64,000 nt of DNA. Origin: Litomosoides sigmodontis (taxonomy: Eukaryota; Nematoda; Chromadorea; Rhabditida; Onchocercidae). Each line of letters opens with the position of its first letter. Position 1 is the stretch's first letter. The position numbers and the translations under genes are program-made. The notes beneath the pieces were generated by a model. That model was not told the origin of the DNA and did not search any database. It saw nothing but the letters and a program-made list of their open reading frames with translations. The stretch is taken from contig OY718803.1 in NCBI GenBank assembly GCA_963070105.1, positions 4,136,507-4,200,506 of the forward strand, in the 5' to 3' direction. Below, piece after piece: positions 51,918 through 64,000 of the stretch.

Positions 51918-54900
51918 ATGAAAAAACTGGATGGATCGAACAACCGATCACAGGAAGATTCTTCGGTAGCAGTTCATGGTTTACGGCGGTTCAATCTACA
52001 GCAAGAAATATCTGTATCAAACAGTAGTGCTGCAAGGAATTGCAAAGGTATTGAAGTGCTTGCTACCTCGAGGTCTGTGTACCAAAACGACAAAATTCGA
52101 TGTAGTCCTGATGACGACGTGGATGCAACCTATTTCTCCAATCATGACGACATGAAATGGACGGCAAATAATACTTCCTTGCTGGGGAGTGCAATTACAA
52201 GTAATTATGCTGGAGTGAAACCTAGCAGCACTATGAGTTCGAGTGAAGCAAATCATGGCAGAACGGATGGGTCAGCTGCAAAACGATTGCAAAAAATCAT
52301 TCCATGTGGTTACACACCCAATCGCTTCCCTGTAACTGTTGCATCTGCACCCCATCCATGTTGGCCAAAAACCTACCATGGGTCATTACCCAATACTTTT
52401 TCTGGTACCGTTGTTCCTGATTCCCGATCTACGGCGCAGCCTACACCGTCTACATCCAACTGTGGAACATCATCAGTCAACGAACAGATTATCTGTCCAA
52501 AGTTGTCTTCATCCCATGCCGGTCTTGGAGAGAAATCTCAAACGCTGTTGATGGGTTTATTTCGACGATTCGGAAATGGTACAAGTACTTCCAGTGTATT
52601 ACAGATAAAACGTAAAAGATTCAGCAAAATTGGTTCAGGAAGCTAATTTTCCTGTCAAAAATTATTTTTTATATTATGTAATACTACTAACGAATGTACA
52701 GGTAGTGATGGCAGAAGATCACAACTAGAAATGCTTGGTAGGAAAGCGGGTGCTGCGGAAAATACTGGCGGTAGAAAATACTGATCGTATATTGTTTTGA
52801 ACACATGGCTTTTATACTATTTTAAACTCTATCCAAGCTTAACTTCGTAGACGTAAATACCTTCCTGACACGAAGTGTTAATAGATATTGGGTACTATGT
52901 CAGGTGATCAAACGGCTTATTTTATATCTTGTCTCAGAAATGTTTCGAATGTATCACATAGACATCAATCTGTATGGACGTGATTTTCTTTTCACTTTGG
53001 AATGATTTAAATACTATTAAATCATTCAATTATTTCTCGTGAAGTATTTTTTTCATTTTATAAAGTAGTTTTATCAATTTTCCAAAATAATTATCAGCTT
53101 TCCACTAAGCAAGTTTTACTGCGCAGGAATTTCGCCTTGAACTGAGAGCATTTGGTCATATAGATTTAAGTTTATAAGTAGCAGTTATCACTTACTGCTT
53201 ATCGTTGGATTATTCTACTATCAGAACATCCGAAATTCGATGGAGTAAATTTGTTGCACAAAGTTTTTGCAAGTACCACAAGTTTATTACTATGCTTCGT
53301 AGGTTGCAACATCATTGAATTGGACTTATATGTAAGCGGTATTTCAGCGATGAAATTTTAGCTACTGTATGACTTAACTTATGTTGACTTTTGTATTTGC
53401 AAGTACTTTACTTTTGTACAAGGACTTCAATAGAGAAACAAGTGGATTTTTTACAGATGGGTAGGACTAAGACTGGATTATATCGTGTAATTTAGTTAGA
53501 CGTTGCTCATAATGTCCGTAGGTTACAATAATACTTTTGAAGTTCAGCAACGTTTTGAAAGGATTATTTAAATGAATGAATTGATTATCAGTCTAAAAAA
53601 TGTGTCGTTTTTTTTAATATTCTTTGGTATCATTCGGGCATAAACTGATGATATATCATATTTCCACATTTGAAAATTCACGTCAAATGCCCATTTGTCT
53701 TTTCTGGATTTTTAGAAGCGAAGAATGTCCGGAATAAATCATCGAAAAGTGCCTCGTCACGCGGGAAGCCGCGCGTCCCTAAATTTCTTCAGTCATTTTG
53801 TTGCTGCATACGACCGGGAGCTACTATTAAAGGTTTCTTCTCATTTTGTTGACGATATGGCAGTATTGTATTGGTAATTCATTGAATAATAGCAGGTTTT
53901 ACTAAGCAAGTTTTGCTTTTCACTGAAATACGGAGGGTTTCAGTTTATCTTTGTTTTCACCACACTGACCTTAATTGTTGTTTGCAATATTTCCAACGTA
54001 TATTGTTATGGAATTTACTTCCTTCTGTTATCATGCCTTTTATGTTCTTGTAGACTTATTCAGCGCTGCTAATTTTTAGAAAAGCGACGAATACTTCATC
54101 CAGTTCCATCGACTTCAACATCGCAGTCATTGATTACCCAAATAACAAAAAATTCGCAAAACGGGGCTCATGTAAACGGAACAAGTGTCGGTGTGAGTGA
54201 TTCCTATTCAACTGATAGTTATGATGATACTGGTGAACACGTTCCTATGGTCAGTTTTCTTGTCAGGATAGACAGTGCTTACAAGATTTTTCAGCAAAAT
54301 TTTAAAACTCGGTGGAAGTTATAGTGCGGATAGTTTTTATAATGTCTAAGTTAATTCGAATTTTTTGGTTCGGAATTCATCGTCTTCCGTAAATCACCCT
54401 CTTATGTCTTAGATAAAATAGGTGAGAACCAGAGCAGATGTAGTGGGGTCAAGTTTCGTCTTTTAATGACTGACTCATTTTAAATCTTTTACTGTTTTCG
54501 CAGTTGGCATTAATGAGAAAATAGTGCACGGTGATGTCAAGATGTCCGCACTATTTTTTGATGTTTAATGTTTCGGAAACGAAAATTGGGAGCGTATGAA
54601 ACAGCAGAAAAATTTGCCACAAAATCACTGCTTTGCTATCTTTAGCTTCATGAAATGCTAGTAAATATATAGTTGTTTATCAATGAGGCCGTTGTTGTTT
54701 TCATAATACAGCGCTTAAAGAAGAACTAGATTAAAAAGTTTTCCTTTTAATAAATTAGAAAGTAAAAACTCTACAGGGAGGTTTTCTACTGTTACAGTTG
54801 TACTGACAAAAATACTCGGCGACAAATTCAGAAGAAGTTGAGTATTAACATTAGTAATATTTGCTTATTAAGTGAACAATGATGACAACTGGCTGTTAAA

Positions 54901-56990
54901 TGCTTCTCAAGTTTTAATTATTGAAAGCAGCTAGCTAGGTTAAATTTGGAGGGATAAAATCAAAAGTGTGTATGGATTGTTTAATGTCAAAATTAACGGA
55001 GGAAATGGAATGTCGACATTTACAGAGTGATAAGATAGAAATGAAGTTATGAAATGAGAGGATTCGATATCTATGGAAACATATAGCTACAAAAATTTTT
55101 TCATAAACTTTCGTGGAAACTTGATTATAGTAATTGTTTGGCAACTTTTTGAATATTTTAACGAGTGAAAGAAGCGTAGTTCATGTATATTGCTGTGAGG
55201 TATTTCTGAAAAAAAATGGAATTTCAGCAGTTCCCCGACAAGCTTTTGTTACCTCCAGTTCGTCCGTGTGATGGAGATAAAAAATGTCTTATTATTGATT
55301 TGGATGAAACGTTGGTGCATTCTTCATTCAAAGTAAATTTTAGCATACAAATTGATTTTCGGGTCTGATACAGACCATTCTGTCGGATAATATCTCTCCT
55401 TCTATATTATTGCATGAATTTAGGTTTAATTTATTGTGAAAATTTATAAGTTCAAATCCTTGAAAATTGAGAGCACTGATTTTCGTTTTAAGCGCGATAC
55501 AAGAATGACAATTCTATAATGAACGATTTTGTGTGAATGCTCAATTTATCCTTCATCTGTTCAGCAACCTTAAATCATAATTAAGTAGTTGTGCGTTCTT
55601 TGCCTTTTCTGGAGCAGGGTATTTTGACTAAATACATTTCAGCCGGTGAAGAATCCGGACTTCATAATACCGGTTGAAATCGATAACGTTATTCATCAGG
55701 TGTATGTGTTGAAACGGCCATATGTTGATGAGTTTTTGGAAAGGATAGGTGATAAGTTTGAATGTGTATTATTCACAGCCAGTCTTGCCAAAGTATGTGT
55801 TTTTAATTCGCGATTTGTAGAGAGAGACTGCACTGCCATTAAAATTATATACCTGAACTCTGAAAGCCATATAAAGAATGCTATTGGAAATAAAGTTGAG
55901 AAGAAATACATTTTTATTTATTAGTTTTGGATTAATGTATTAGACTGATTTTCATAACCTCTAAATATTTTACGGAAGAACGTTTTACACCATTCGCACA
56001 TTTCATCGACGACTAAAATCTCTTTGTAGCTGTTGCTAATAAAGCATGAAAGCAGGAATGAACACTGTTAATAAGCAGTAAGTAGTGTAATGTGGATGAA
56101 TAAATTATTCTTAAAGTAATATTTCGAACTCTTCATGGATATTTCAGTATGCCGATCCAGTTGCTGATTTCTTAGATAAACGAGGTGTATTCCGCGCCCG
56201 ATTATTTAGAGAATCTTGCGTTTTCCATAAGGGCAATTATGTAAAGGTTCATTCCAATGTGTTTATTCAATGATTATTTTTTGGGCGTCGTCCACGCTTA
56301 TTTATGTCACTTTATATTCTAAAGATGTTTGTAGAGTAATATAATCATATATTGTAGTCCGTAATAATCGCTTTATGGGTTCTGCGGGTTGTTTTAGACA
56401 AGTGGTGTTTTTTGGCGCGGGGATTAATTGCAGTATGAGTATACTTTCTGTTTTGCGTTTCTTTTTTCTTAAATCTTCAGGATTTGACGAGGCTTGGACG
56501 CGATCTGAAGAAAGTGATCATTGTAGATAATTCACCCGCAAGTTACGCTTTTCATCCCGATAATGCAGTATGTTTCATCTTTCATCATTTCTCCGTCATG
56601 TGGTAGTGGGAAAACATTCCTATTTTCTCACATACGCGCTTGCTTCAGTGGGAAAATAAGAGTCAGTCGTAGGAACACTCAGTGGATATTGATAAGCCGT
56701 ATAACTCATAAAAAGCCTCATCTTTCATGTGACGCAAAACACGGGAATTAATGGACGGAAGAGTTACTGCAATCGTTGTCATTTCCAGTACCATCGCTTG
56801 AAATGTTTCATTTCAGATTCCGGTACAAACGTGGTTCGATGATGCGAATGATGTTGAACTATTGGATATAATTCCAGTTTTGGAACAACTTGCTGAAGTG
56901 GATAGTATTTACACTGTATTAAGAAACAGTAACGATGATATGAGGCGAAGTATTTTATCGGAACAAACTGAAACGAGTCGATCATCATGA
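51918..56990 (+). CDS. scpl-1: CTD small phosphatase-like protein (HAD family)
   Basis: Eight phase-consistent exons, 51918-52578, 53716-53832, 54080-54249, 55228-55332, 55643-55792, 56148-56246, 56481-56567, 56817-56990, give 520 aa. The first exon codes a long Ser/Thr-rich N-terminus not present in vertebrate CTDSP proteins. Exon 2 has the basic [12 protein letters not shown] segment, equivalent to the Cys-rich stretch near the CTDSPL N-terminus. The catalytic domain begins near residue 330, with the nucleophile motif DLDETLVHS at about 340-348. It continues with [55 protein letters not shown] and [15 protein letters not shown]. All HAD catalytic residues are present. SCP phosphatases remove phosphate from Ser5 of the RNA polymerase II CTD and from SMADs and related targets. 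The catalytic part matches human CTDSPL closely; the assignment to scpl-1 among C. elegans paralogues is by best recall. Confidence 0.93.
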
Positions 56991-59900
56991 CATGTTCTAA
57001 TTACTGGTAATTTATATGTGATATCTGCTTATGTTTCGTTATCATCGATGAGCACTATAAAGTTATAGAATAAGGATAAAGGTAGGACGTTTGATACCGA
57101 ATGAGCTTTGTTTGAAAAAAGGTAACCTAGGAGAAATTGACCTATCAGCGATATCCATACTCGTATACTTCTTGATTATGGCCTTTTTGCTGAACTGGAT
57201 TTTGGATTTTGAAGTTTTGTCCTATGACGACGACAATTAATTCAGTTTAATACATCTTCATTGTTTTCTAAATTCCTTTTTATTACTAAATATTTAGTCA
57301 AGATGTGATCTAATTCTCGTATTGCCTTAACTGTACACACTTATTCATTGTTTCTTGTTATTCCTTTGTTCTAGTTTCTGGGCTCATGTTGGTTTTTCTC
57401 TTTCTTCTGCCTTGCTTATATTTTCTCCTAGCCAGTTTCGGTTATTGCTCGCCTTTTCTTTTAAAAAATGTATCAAATTGATCTTCCGAACGAAGATTTG
57501 ATTCGATATGTTAATAAGAAACTGTTTTCACTACCGATTCTTAATTTAGTCGAATGCTATCATAATGAGGCGAAAAGCATACTTTCATGCTTTTAATTGG
57601 GTGGAATTAATATCAGTTTACACAGATTATATCAACCGATATAAACAAAGGAAGGTACAAAAGATATTTATAAACCTTTTATACCTTATCATACGTTGGT
57701 GTTGGTAGTTTCGCTGAATGAATTTCCTTTTATTTCTCTAATCCATATCATATTTGGCGTGCCTTATTATTTTGCGTAGTTTTGCGTTTTCATAGCTTGA
57801 AAATTCGATGTTTCTCATTTGCTCATTTTCGGACAGTTTTTGCTTCAAACTACAACCAAAGGAACGTTTTATTGCTGAGTAAAATATTTGAGATCTGAAT
57901 CTGAAATGTCATGTCGATTGTATTTGAAACTTCAGCTAGTTGTTCAGTACAGTGGGTGGTTATTTAAACACTTCGTTTCCCAGTCACTCATGTGAATTTA
58001 TGCCCTTATGATATATAGTGGGAAAAGTTGATGCGCTTGACTTTGGAAATTTTTCAGAATAATAGATTGATGTCGATGGAAGGGAGAAATTTATAATGTG
58101 TAATTACAATGTGTAGTTATGAAACGTATACATACACTCAGGACGTGCCTTTTGAAATGTTGGAATGTTTGTCTAAAATAATGAAGGTGGTTTAAAATAT
58201 AACGAAATGAAATCTATCGGTTGTGGTTGGCTTTGCACATTTGTATTCAATTTTTTAATTGGTGACATTTTCCAGTTAACATAGATAACAAGTGTCCCAA
58301 CGTGAACGTAAAGGTTTTACCTCCCAAGCAAAACTTTCAGAAATGCAAAACAGACAGAGGAATGGAGTTACGAAAGGCATGTTGTGAACATAGCTAAAAT
58401 TTTTTTTGTAATCTTTTTGGATTTATTCTTTCTGTGCTGTGTGATATGTATAAACGACGGGACAGTGCACTTTGACAACCAGATAATTTGACGATGACTT
58501 GCCTGTTTCTTTATTCTGCTGTGTTTGTATAATTTCAATTGTCTGAACAGCCAATGATATTATCGGCGTATTAAGCGATATGAATTTTTGAAAGCTATGA
58601 AAACAAATTGGCACAAAGATCGAAGATCTTGGAGTTGTGAAAGCAGTGTCTTCAAATTTTTTTGAATTTGCAAGAGTTGGGAATGTTTGATTTCTTTCGA
58701 AATTTCTGAAATATTTAGTTTTACGACAGAGTTATTGCACCGTGCATTAAGGTGAAGAGCTGAGCGCTGTTATGGTGAGGTCGAGTGGGAAGGCGAGGAG
58801 TTTTTTTGAGACAAAGGTACATTTCTTAAAATTATGTTAGTCCATTTGTAAATAATTTCTTGTCTTAAAAAACTCTTATTGAGCAAGAGACTTTCTTAAC
58901 CTGTGCGATAATTGAATAAGGAATCCCGCTAATTAAATTCTAAGATTGTGAATTGTAACAAGTTCATAAATCTCTGACTCAAAATTGTCATCCTGTTTTA
59001 TTTAGAACTGATCCAATTTTCTTGCAAATAGTCATACGGCAAGGCGGATCTCGAAATCATCTAGCCACGTTAGGATAACGTTCGTCGACTTGATATTATT
59101 ATTCATAAATACAAAAGGATTTTCCGGAAGTGGACACTTTGTAGTGTCATTCATGACTAAGGTATCTGAAGAAGGCTTGGAAAAAGTTGTAACACTGGAG
59201 CAGTTCATTATCCCCTTGTCAACTCTAAGTTTTTTGGATAGTCAAAACAGTTACGAAGAAGCAATATTACTAATTAGATGCATTGAAGTTCGATTCACAA
59301 TACATCATACCAGCAACTATTAATCGCGAGAGAACTTACGAGTGAAAGAATGAATAAATTAACTTACACTCAATGAAATAGAAGACTGTAACTTAATGAA
59401 TTCTGCACCTTAGTCGTTTCCACAAATTATCAGTCAGAACTGGCCTTTGAAATTATGTGTAAAAATTTCACTGACATGCATGATCCATCTCGAAAGAATA
59501 CCTAAAAATTCACCTAGAAAAAATATTCTTCGAAATTTACATTTCCTACATTCTTGAATTTTTTCAATGTTGCGCATAAATTTTAAAGGTCGGTCAGTAT
59601 CTTTGTTCGAAACACTGTTGGTCAGGTATATGAATATACTACGTCGTTGAGATGTCGCATTGGGAAACAGACCTTCAAAGTTCACAGGTTGATTTTTCCA
59701 AGCATTGATAAGCATAAAATTGGCAGTAAGGTAACTTAATTTACATCTCTAATATAACCTTACACAAATACAGAAACTTATTGCTATCGCTTTTTTTTTC
59801 GTTGCATCACTGATTACGCCGATGCTGTGGTTTGTGTGATATCAGTGAACTCTTGCAACAAATACTTGACGTGCAGAATACACACTTTACAACTACATTC

Positions 59901-61374
59901 ACGATTGAAGGCAACAATTTAAAGACCTATTTAACGTCAGTTATTCATCAAAGCAGGTGACTACCGCATGCATACTTCTAAGTAATTTATTGTGGTAACG
60001 AATGCCGTTGAGATTGATCGCAATTGCAATTCACACATACTAGTTTGATCCACCAACACCGAGGAATTTTTACAGTCACTTCAGAGCACAGTTTCATGCA
60101 TTTTCATTGGACTCAAATCCATTACATCTTAAAAATTAAAAAACAAATTGAAAATTTTCTTTTTTCTTCAACTTTTTTCTTCAAACATTTCTTCAGTTTT
60201 TTTCACACAGAGAAAGTCTGCTGAAGATGAGAAAGGACAAATTCCTTACAATCTTAATAATTTCGAACGATCACCGGAAAAAAAGGAACCACACAGTGCA
60301 AAAAGAGCTAAAAAGCAAATGAGTCACCCACACGCACCCACACATTTGTTAATTGCTCATTAGCAGCAGTAAATGGTTATGCTATCCCGAAAACACATCC
60401 TTAACGCACGTCTTGTTTAATTTGAAGCTCTATACCTTATTTAAATTTAAATCAAGTAGGATTCCACCACATACTGTAATTTCAGAATTGTGAAATGAGA
60501 AGGAAAGAAAAGTGCAATTTTGAGTACCATTGAGCTTACCATCAGTTTACCGTAACAATTGATGTTGCTAAATTACTAAATCGATCGTTATGTAAGAAAA
60601 GAAAAATGAAATGAAACATGTGAAAAAAGATTAAGCACTGGCTGAGGTTGTGGTACTGTCTCTCTCAAACAGATTTGCAACCGTAATGTAAGGATAATTG
60701 AACAATGGAGGAAAATTGAAATGAAATGAATGGATTTACTGCAAAAATGATCGCTATCAGCATGAATGATGAAGCTGTAAACAAAATGAATGCTGCAGAA
60801 TTCTCCTGAAAACACTATAATTCAAGTTTTAAATGTAAGAAGTTACAAGCCAAGATAATTTATTATTTCGAACGTCAGGCAATGCAGTTATGGGAGAGGC
60901 GAACCAGCTCCTTTTTACCAAATTGACTTTTTTTCAAATCACACTCCTTGTTCCGATTTCGTGGCTATAAAAACGCTCACTTTTGAAGACAGAATGAATC
61001 AACTTTCACTTTTAAGATTTTCTTAACAATTTTTGGCGTTTATAAATACTCTTTCAATACGTTTCATTTTGACATTTAGTTAAACCCAAAACCTACCAAG
61101 CTAGTACATTTTCTACGTGTAATGTCAAAGCTGGAGAATAGTGAGAGAACTGACCTGTTCTTGAGGTTAAGCGACGATCCAAATCAAGCAAACCGACCCT
61201 CTGAAAACTTTTAGACATTGAATGAAACTAAGCGGCAGTATTCAGATGATTTAATGTCTTTAGAATTAATAAATGTTTGGAGCTACTGTTAAATTTGGCC
61301 AATTTCGGGTAATGTAAAGATCATTTGAAGAAGTCGATTGTGACCGTTGTCAGATTTAAATTTCAGGGAACAGC
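56991..61374. other. Intergenic region, 4.4 kb
   Basis: No supported gene. Small protein-like stretches that may be exons or chance are noted: 57468-57596 (+, 42-aa frame starting MYQIDLPNEDLIRYVNK), 58275-58398 (+, Cys-containing, ends KACCEHS), 59434-59715 (-, 93 codons) and 60212-60363 (+, basic). None has a full gene context. Confidence 0.45.
61359..61366 (+). promoter_or_regulatory. Probable trans-splice acceptor
   Basis: AATTTCAG ends at 61366, eight bases before the ATG of the secreted-protein gene. This spacing is typical of SL trans-splicing. Confidence 0.45.
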
Positions 61375-61872
61375 ATGAGTAGGAGAACCGCTGGAGGAAT
61401 CGTGCTAATAATTACAATAGATATCTTAGCAGTTGCACTGGTGGACGCATTTCCTTCCGGATACACTCGACCTCCATACCTTAAAGGTGGTGGTGATGGC
61501 GCAAGAATACCATACGATGGAGGGATTGGTCCAATAGATGGAGGACAATATTCGGATGCCAAAGATTTAAGCAGCGAATATGGCGGTGGAAAAGGAGGTA
61601 GGTAACTCTGCCTAGTGATTTTTATGTTCATTCAACAAAATTTTAAAATTATAATGAATAGACTTTAGCATTTCCAATTATTGATTTCCAGCTCTTCCTG
61701 CCACAAAATATTCCAACTTGACAATACGTTTTATACATTTTTACCTTCAATTACAGAACCCCAACTATATCCACCTCCCCAGCCACCAGCTGCAGGATAC
61801 GGTAGAGGAAGTCAAATATCGTATGGTGGTGTAGGAGGTCAATTGTCGTATGGACGTCCGAGTTATAGTTAG
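61375..61872 (+). CDS. Small secreted Gly/Pro/Tyr-rich protein, 112 aa
   Basis: Two exons, 61375-61597 and 61757-61872, joined G|AA in phase. Residues 1-26 form a signal peptide (basic MSRR, hydrophobic IVLIITIDILAVALVDA), with cleavage likely after VDA. The mature part is low in complexity: GGIGPIDGGQYSDA, PQLYPPPQPPAAGYGRG, SYGGVGGQLSYGRPSYS. Gly/Tyr/Pro-rich secreted proteins of nematodes are often cuticle, eggshell or gut-surface components or antimicrobial peptides; the sequence does not decide between these. There are no cysteines in the mature chain. A poly(A) signal follows at 62042-62047. Confidence 0.8.
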
Positions 61873-62033
61873 AAGCAATTAAGTATCTAATTCGGCAAAG
61901 TGATCCTCCGCTACTACGCTTCTTCGAAGCGTGTGATTATTCCAACAAATAATTTCATTCCCAATGTTTCATGAAATTCTTCTCAGAACAAATTACGTTT
62001 CTCTGTGTGTGATTCACTGTTCTGAAAAAGAAT

Positions 62034-62047
62034 TTTATTGTAATAAA
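62034..62047. promoter_or_regulatory. Back-to-back poly(A) signals of convergent genes
   Basis: AATAAA on the plus strand (62042-62047) and AATAAA on the minus strand (62039-62034) lie two bases apart. The first suits the secreted-protein gene and the second could serve the convergent SON gene, which would then have a 3' UTR of about 410 nt. An ATTAAA variant at 62339-62344 on the minus strand is an alternative for SON. Confidence 0.5.
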
Positions 62048-62445
62048 GCAATGTACAAGATACACAATGAACACGAATTGTTTGCAGTTAGCACTTGTCC
62101 AGCAAAACACATATGGTTAGGTTAGTTTACCAAGAAAATATATTTAAAGAGATGTTTTTCCTTTGAGACGGCTTTCATTCTAATGGAAAATATGCTGCTG
62201 AACAGTATTTCTGCTTTCAGGAATAAAACGACACAACTCGAACGGAGTTATCACACACACTACAGCATTCATGCTATTATAATATTAACAAAATGCTTTT
62301 CTTGATGAATTCAATCGAACAATTAAAAGATTTCGAAAATTTAATCCAAAAGCTGGAACTGTAAATCCCTATTTAGAGGACAATTTGGTGTTTAAAGATA
62401 CACGCGGCACAAAATGTAAAGAGGGAGAAACTTGAATGCGACGCT

Positions 62446-63426
62446 TCACAAAACAATTGGTAATGAAGGGTCACGTGGAACCAGACCCAAAGATTGCAGA
62501 ACCACCTGACATGCCTGAGCTTTCCCAGTCTTCTTACTGGTTGATGGAATGGACGGTTGATATTCAACACCATTAACAATAGCCTGCAATATGAATATTA
62601 AAAAGCAAATGAATGTATCTAAAAATCACCTGTAATTTGACATTTATCTATTCCACGCCTAATTCAACCATGTTATTAATATTAATATATTCGAGCTGCC
62701 CTTGATATCAAACAATAGAAGCGATAAAAGTGAACAGTAGTATTTATTCTCTCACCTTCCACAGAAATCTACGATTATTTGATGGTCCACTTTCCAAACA
62801 TGTAAACTGTGGGGCGTGCCACTTTTTTTTCGAGCAGAGCTCCATAAGAATAGACACTGGATGTTTTCCTAAAACAAGTGATTGCTTTAACTAATCATGC
62901 TTTAAAAAAAAAACCATAATGGACATAAAAGTTCAAGGTGGTCAATATTATAAAGTGATAAAGCTCCACAAGGAAATCTAAAACGTTAAAAGCCAAAAGT
63001 CATGCCAGCAAAATTTGTTCCAGAATTTGGATGTAACTTCTTCGATTCCGGAACTTCTCCTGTTGCCACCAAACCTAAAACGTACCGATGGTAACGAATA
63101 GGAAACTGATGACTCTTATATGTATCACAGCGGTGTGAAAATGGACTCACCGGCTTAATTATCCAATTTTTACATAAGCAAAATTTCACGGCAAATCAGT
63201 CTTTTATATCTTACCATGTTCACCTTTACAATCAAGCTAAGCGTCAACACTACTTGAAAAGTGGAAACATTCTTAAACCTTTTCTGTCCGACTTGACGTC
63301 CAAAGCCAGAGGCTCGAGAGGACCGTCTCTCCCTTTTCCAAGACCTTCACCAGGTGTCCAACCCATTTTCTGCATTAATTTTAAACCTACACCACTGCTC
63401 ACAACATTCGTTTGCTTCAAAAAATC
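62446..63426 (-). CDS. SON: SON-like splicing cofactor, C-terminal part (5' end outside window)
   Basis: Four minus-strand exons join in phase over 160 codons with stop: 63426-63279, 63074-62994, 62868-62756, 62583-62446. The first carries a G-patch (GLKLMQKMGWTPGEGLGKG) followed by SDRKGLVA, exactly the SON arrangement. The last two form a double-stranded RNA-binding domain (KHPVSILMELCSKKKW, GVEYQPSIPSTSKKTGKAQA, VVLQSLGLVPRDP) that matches human SON nearly residue by residue. SON works in nuclear speckles, promoting splicing of weak introns and mitotic-gene transcripts. The G-patch plus C-terminal dsRBD order is diagnostic. The junction between exons 2 and 3 needs a GC donor. Earlier exons lie beyond 63.4 kb; a possible one at 63530-63627 could not be supported. 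Confidence 0.9.
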
Positions 63427-64000
63427 CTAAAATGAAAGTTTAAGTGAAACGCCTGACGTTTCGAAGAATGAAATTAAACAAAAGGAAAAAGAAAACCAAA
63501 AAAGCTTACGCCAGCGGCCGTATGATCATTAGATCAAAAAGGTCAAAACACCAGCTACATTGGAAACAAATCCTCTCCCATCATAGTTACTGTTCAGCAA
63601 TACCTAAATAATTTCTGTCCATGATTAATGACACGAGTTGCAAGATACATAAAATCAACGCATGATTTCCCGTAAAGCATAGTGGTAATTTAGATGTTAA
63701 CTCAAGCTAATTATTATTTCAATAAAGCGAGAATAGATATGACTGTCTGATGCATTCAAATAAGTACAGGAAAGCAGGAAACTCAAAATCTTAAAATTTC
63801 TTGTGTAACGCATAAACCACATATGCAAAAAAGTGTAAAAGTGCAACTCGTGTCATTATATCATTAACAATCTATTTCTCGGAGCCAAGTACTTTGTTCA
63901 TCCATTTTCAGCCAACCTTTTTCACAGTAGCTAAGGGTATGTGAAATAGATCGGTCGAATAACCAACTAAAACATGAAGTCCGTTACGGCGAATCCATTG
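63427..64000. other. Probably intron(s) of the SON gene
   Basis: 574 bp at the right edge, upstream of the G-patch exon on the minus strand. An open stretch with splice-like ends near 63530-63627 contains stops in the phase needed, so it is not called as an exon. Confidence 0.4.

Noticed and set aside
59434..59715. 93-codon minus-strand frame (starts MLINAWKNQPVNFEG)
   Set aside because: Somewhat protein-like, but single-frame with no acceptor, signal peptide or family match; left as noncoding.
63530..63627. Possible further SON exon
   Set aside because: Splice-like ends exist, but the phases available either contain stops or do not resemble the SON sequence before the G-patch.

Overview
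The window looks like nuclear DNA of a nematode, most likely a filarial (spirurid) species. It is AT-rich, introns are mostly 50-600 bp and end in TTTCAG/TTTTAG, several starts have a TTTCAG just upstream that suits spliced-leader addition, and the recognisable genes include families named in C. elegans (dys-1, patched-related ptr, scpl-1). Gene models below were built by hand: exons were joined only where splice sites and reading phase agreed. The species is an inference.

Left part (1-14.1 kb): the 3' end of the dystrophin gene (+) is followed by a complete 16-exon DDX27/Drs1-type DEAD-box helicase (+, 684 aa). The 5.8 kb sixth intron of the helicase holds a complete 8-exon MFS transporter on the opposite strand (403 aa, SLC22A18-like).

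Middle left (15.2-21.2 kb): three consecutive minus-strand genes of unrecognised family. In order of transcription they encode a 206-aa acidic protein with a C-terminal membrane anchor, a 325-aa soluble protein, and a protein of at least 272 aa. They are close enough to be a possible operon. From 21.2 to 30.6 kb no gene could be supported; this stretch is rich in GA, GT and CAA microsatellites.

Middle (30.6-37.4 kb): a complete patched-related (PTR) sterol-sensing-domain protein (+, 20 exons, 975 aa) with a probable GC-AG intron and a possible 12-nt microexon. From 37.5 to 51.9 kb there is little recognisable apart from a TAA tract of about 137 units and one weak candidate gene near 44.6-46.5 kb.

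Right part (51.9-64 kb): a complete CTD small phosphatase (SCPL-1/CTDSP type, +, 8 exons, 520 aa) with a possible alternative first exon 2 kb upstream; a small secreted Gly/Pro/Tyr-rich protein (+, 112 aa); and, convergent with it, the 3' end of a SON-type splicing cofactor (-) carrying a G-patch and a dsRNA-binding domain, which runs off the right edge.

The genes do not form one pathway. The most unusual points are the nested transporter, the three orphan minus-strand genes (one with a tail anchor and an LC3-interaction-like motif), two non-GT donor sites in otherwise clear genes, and a perfect 12-bp hairpin after the ptr gene.
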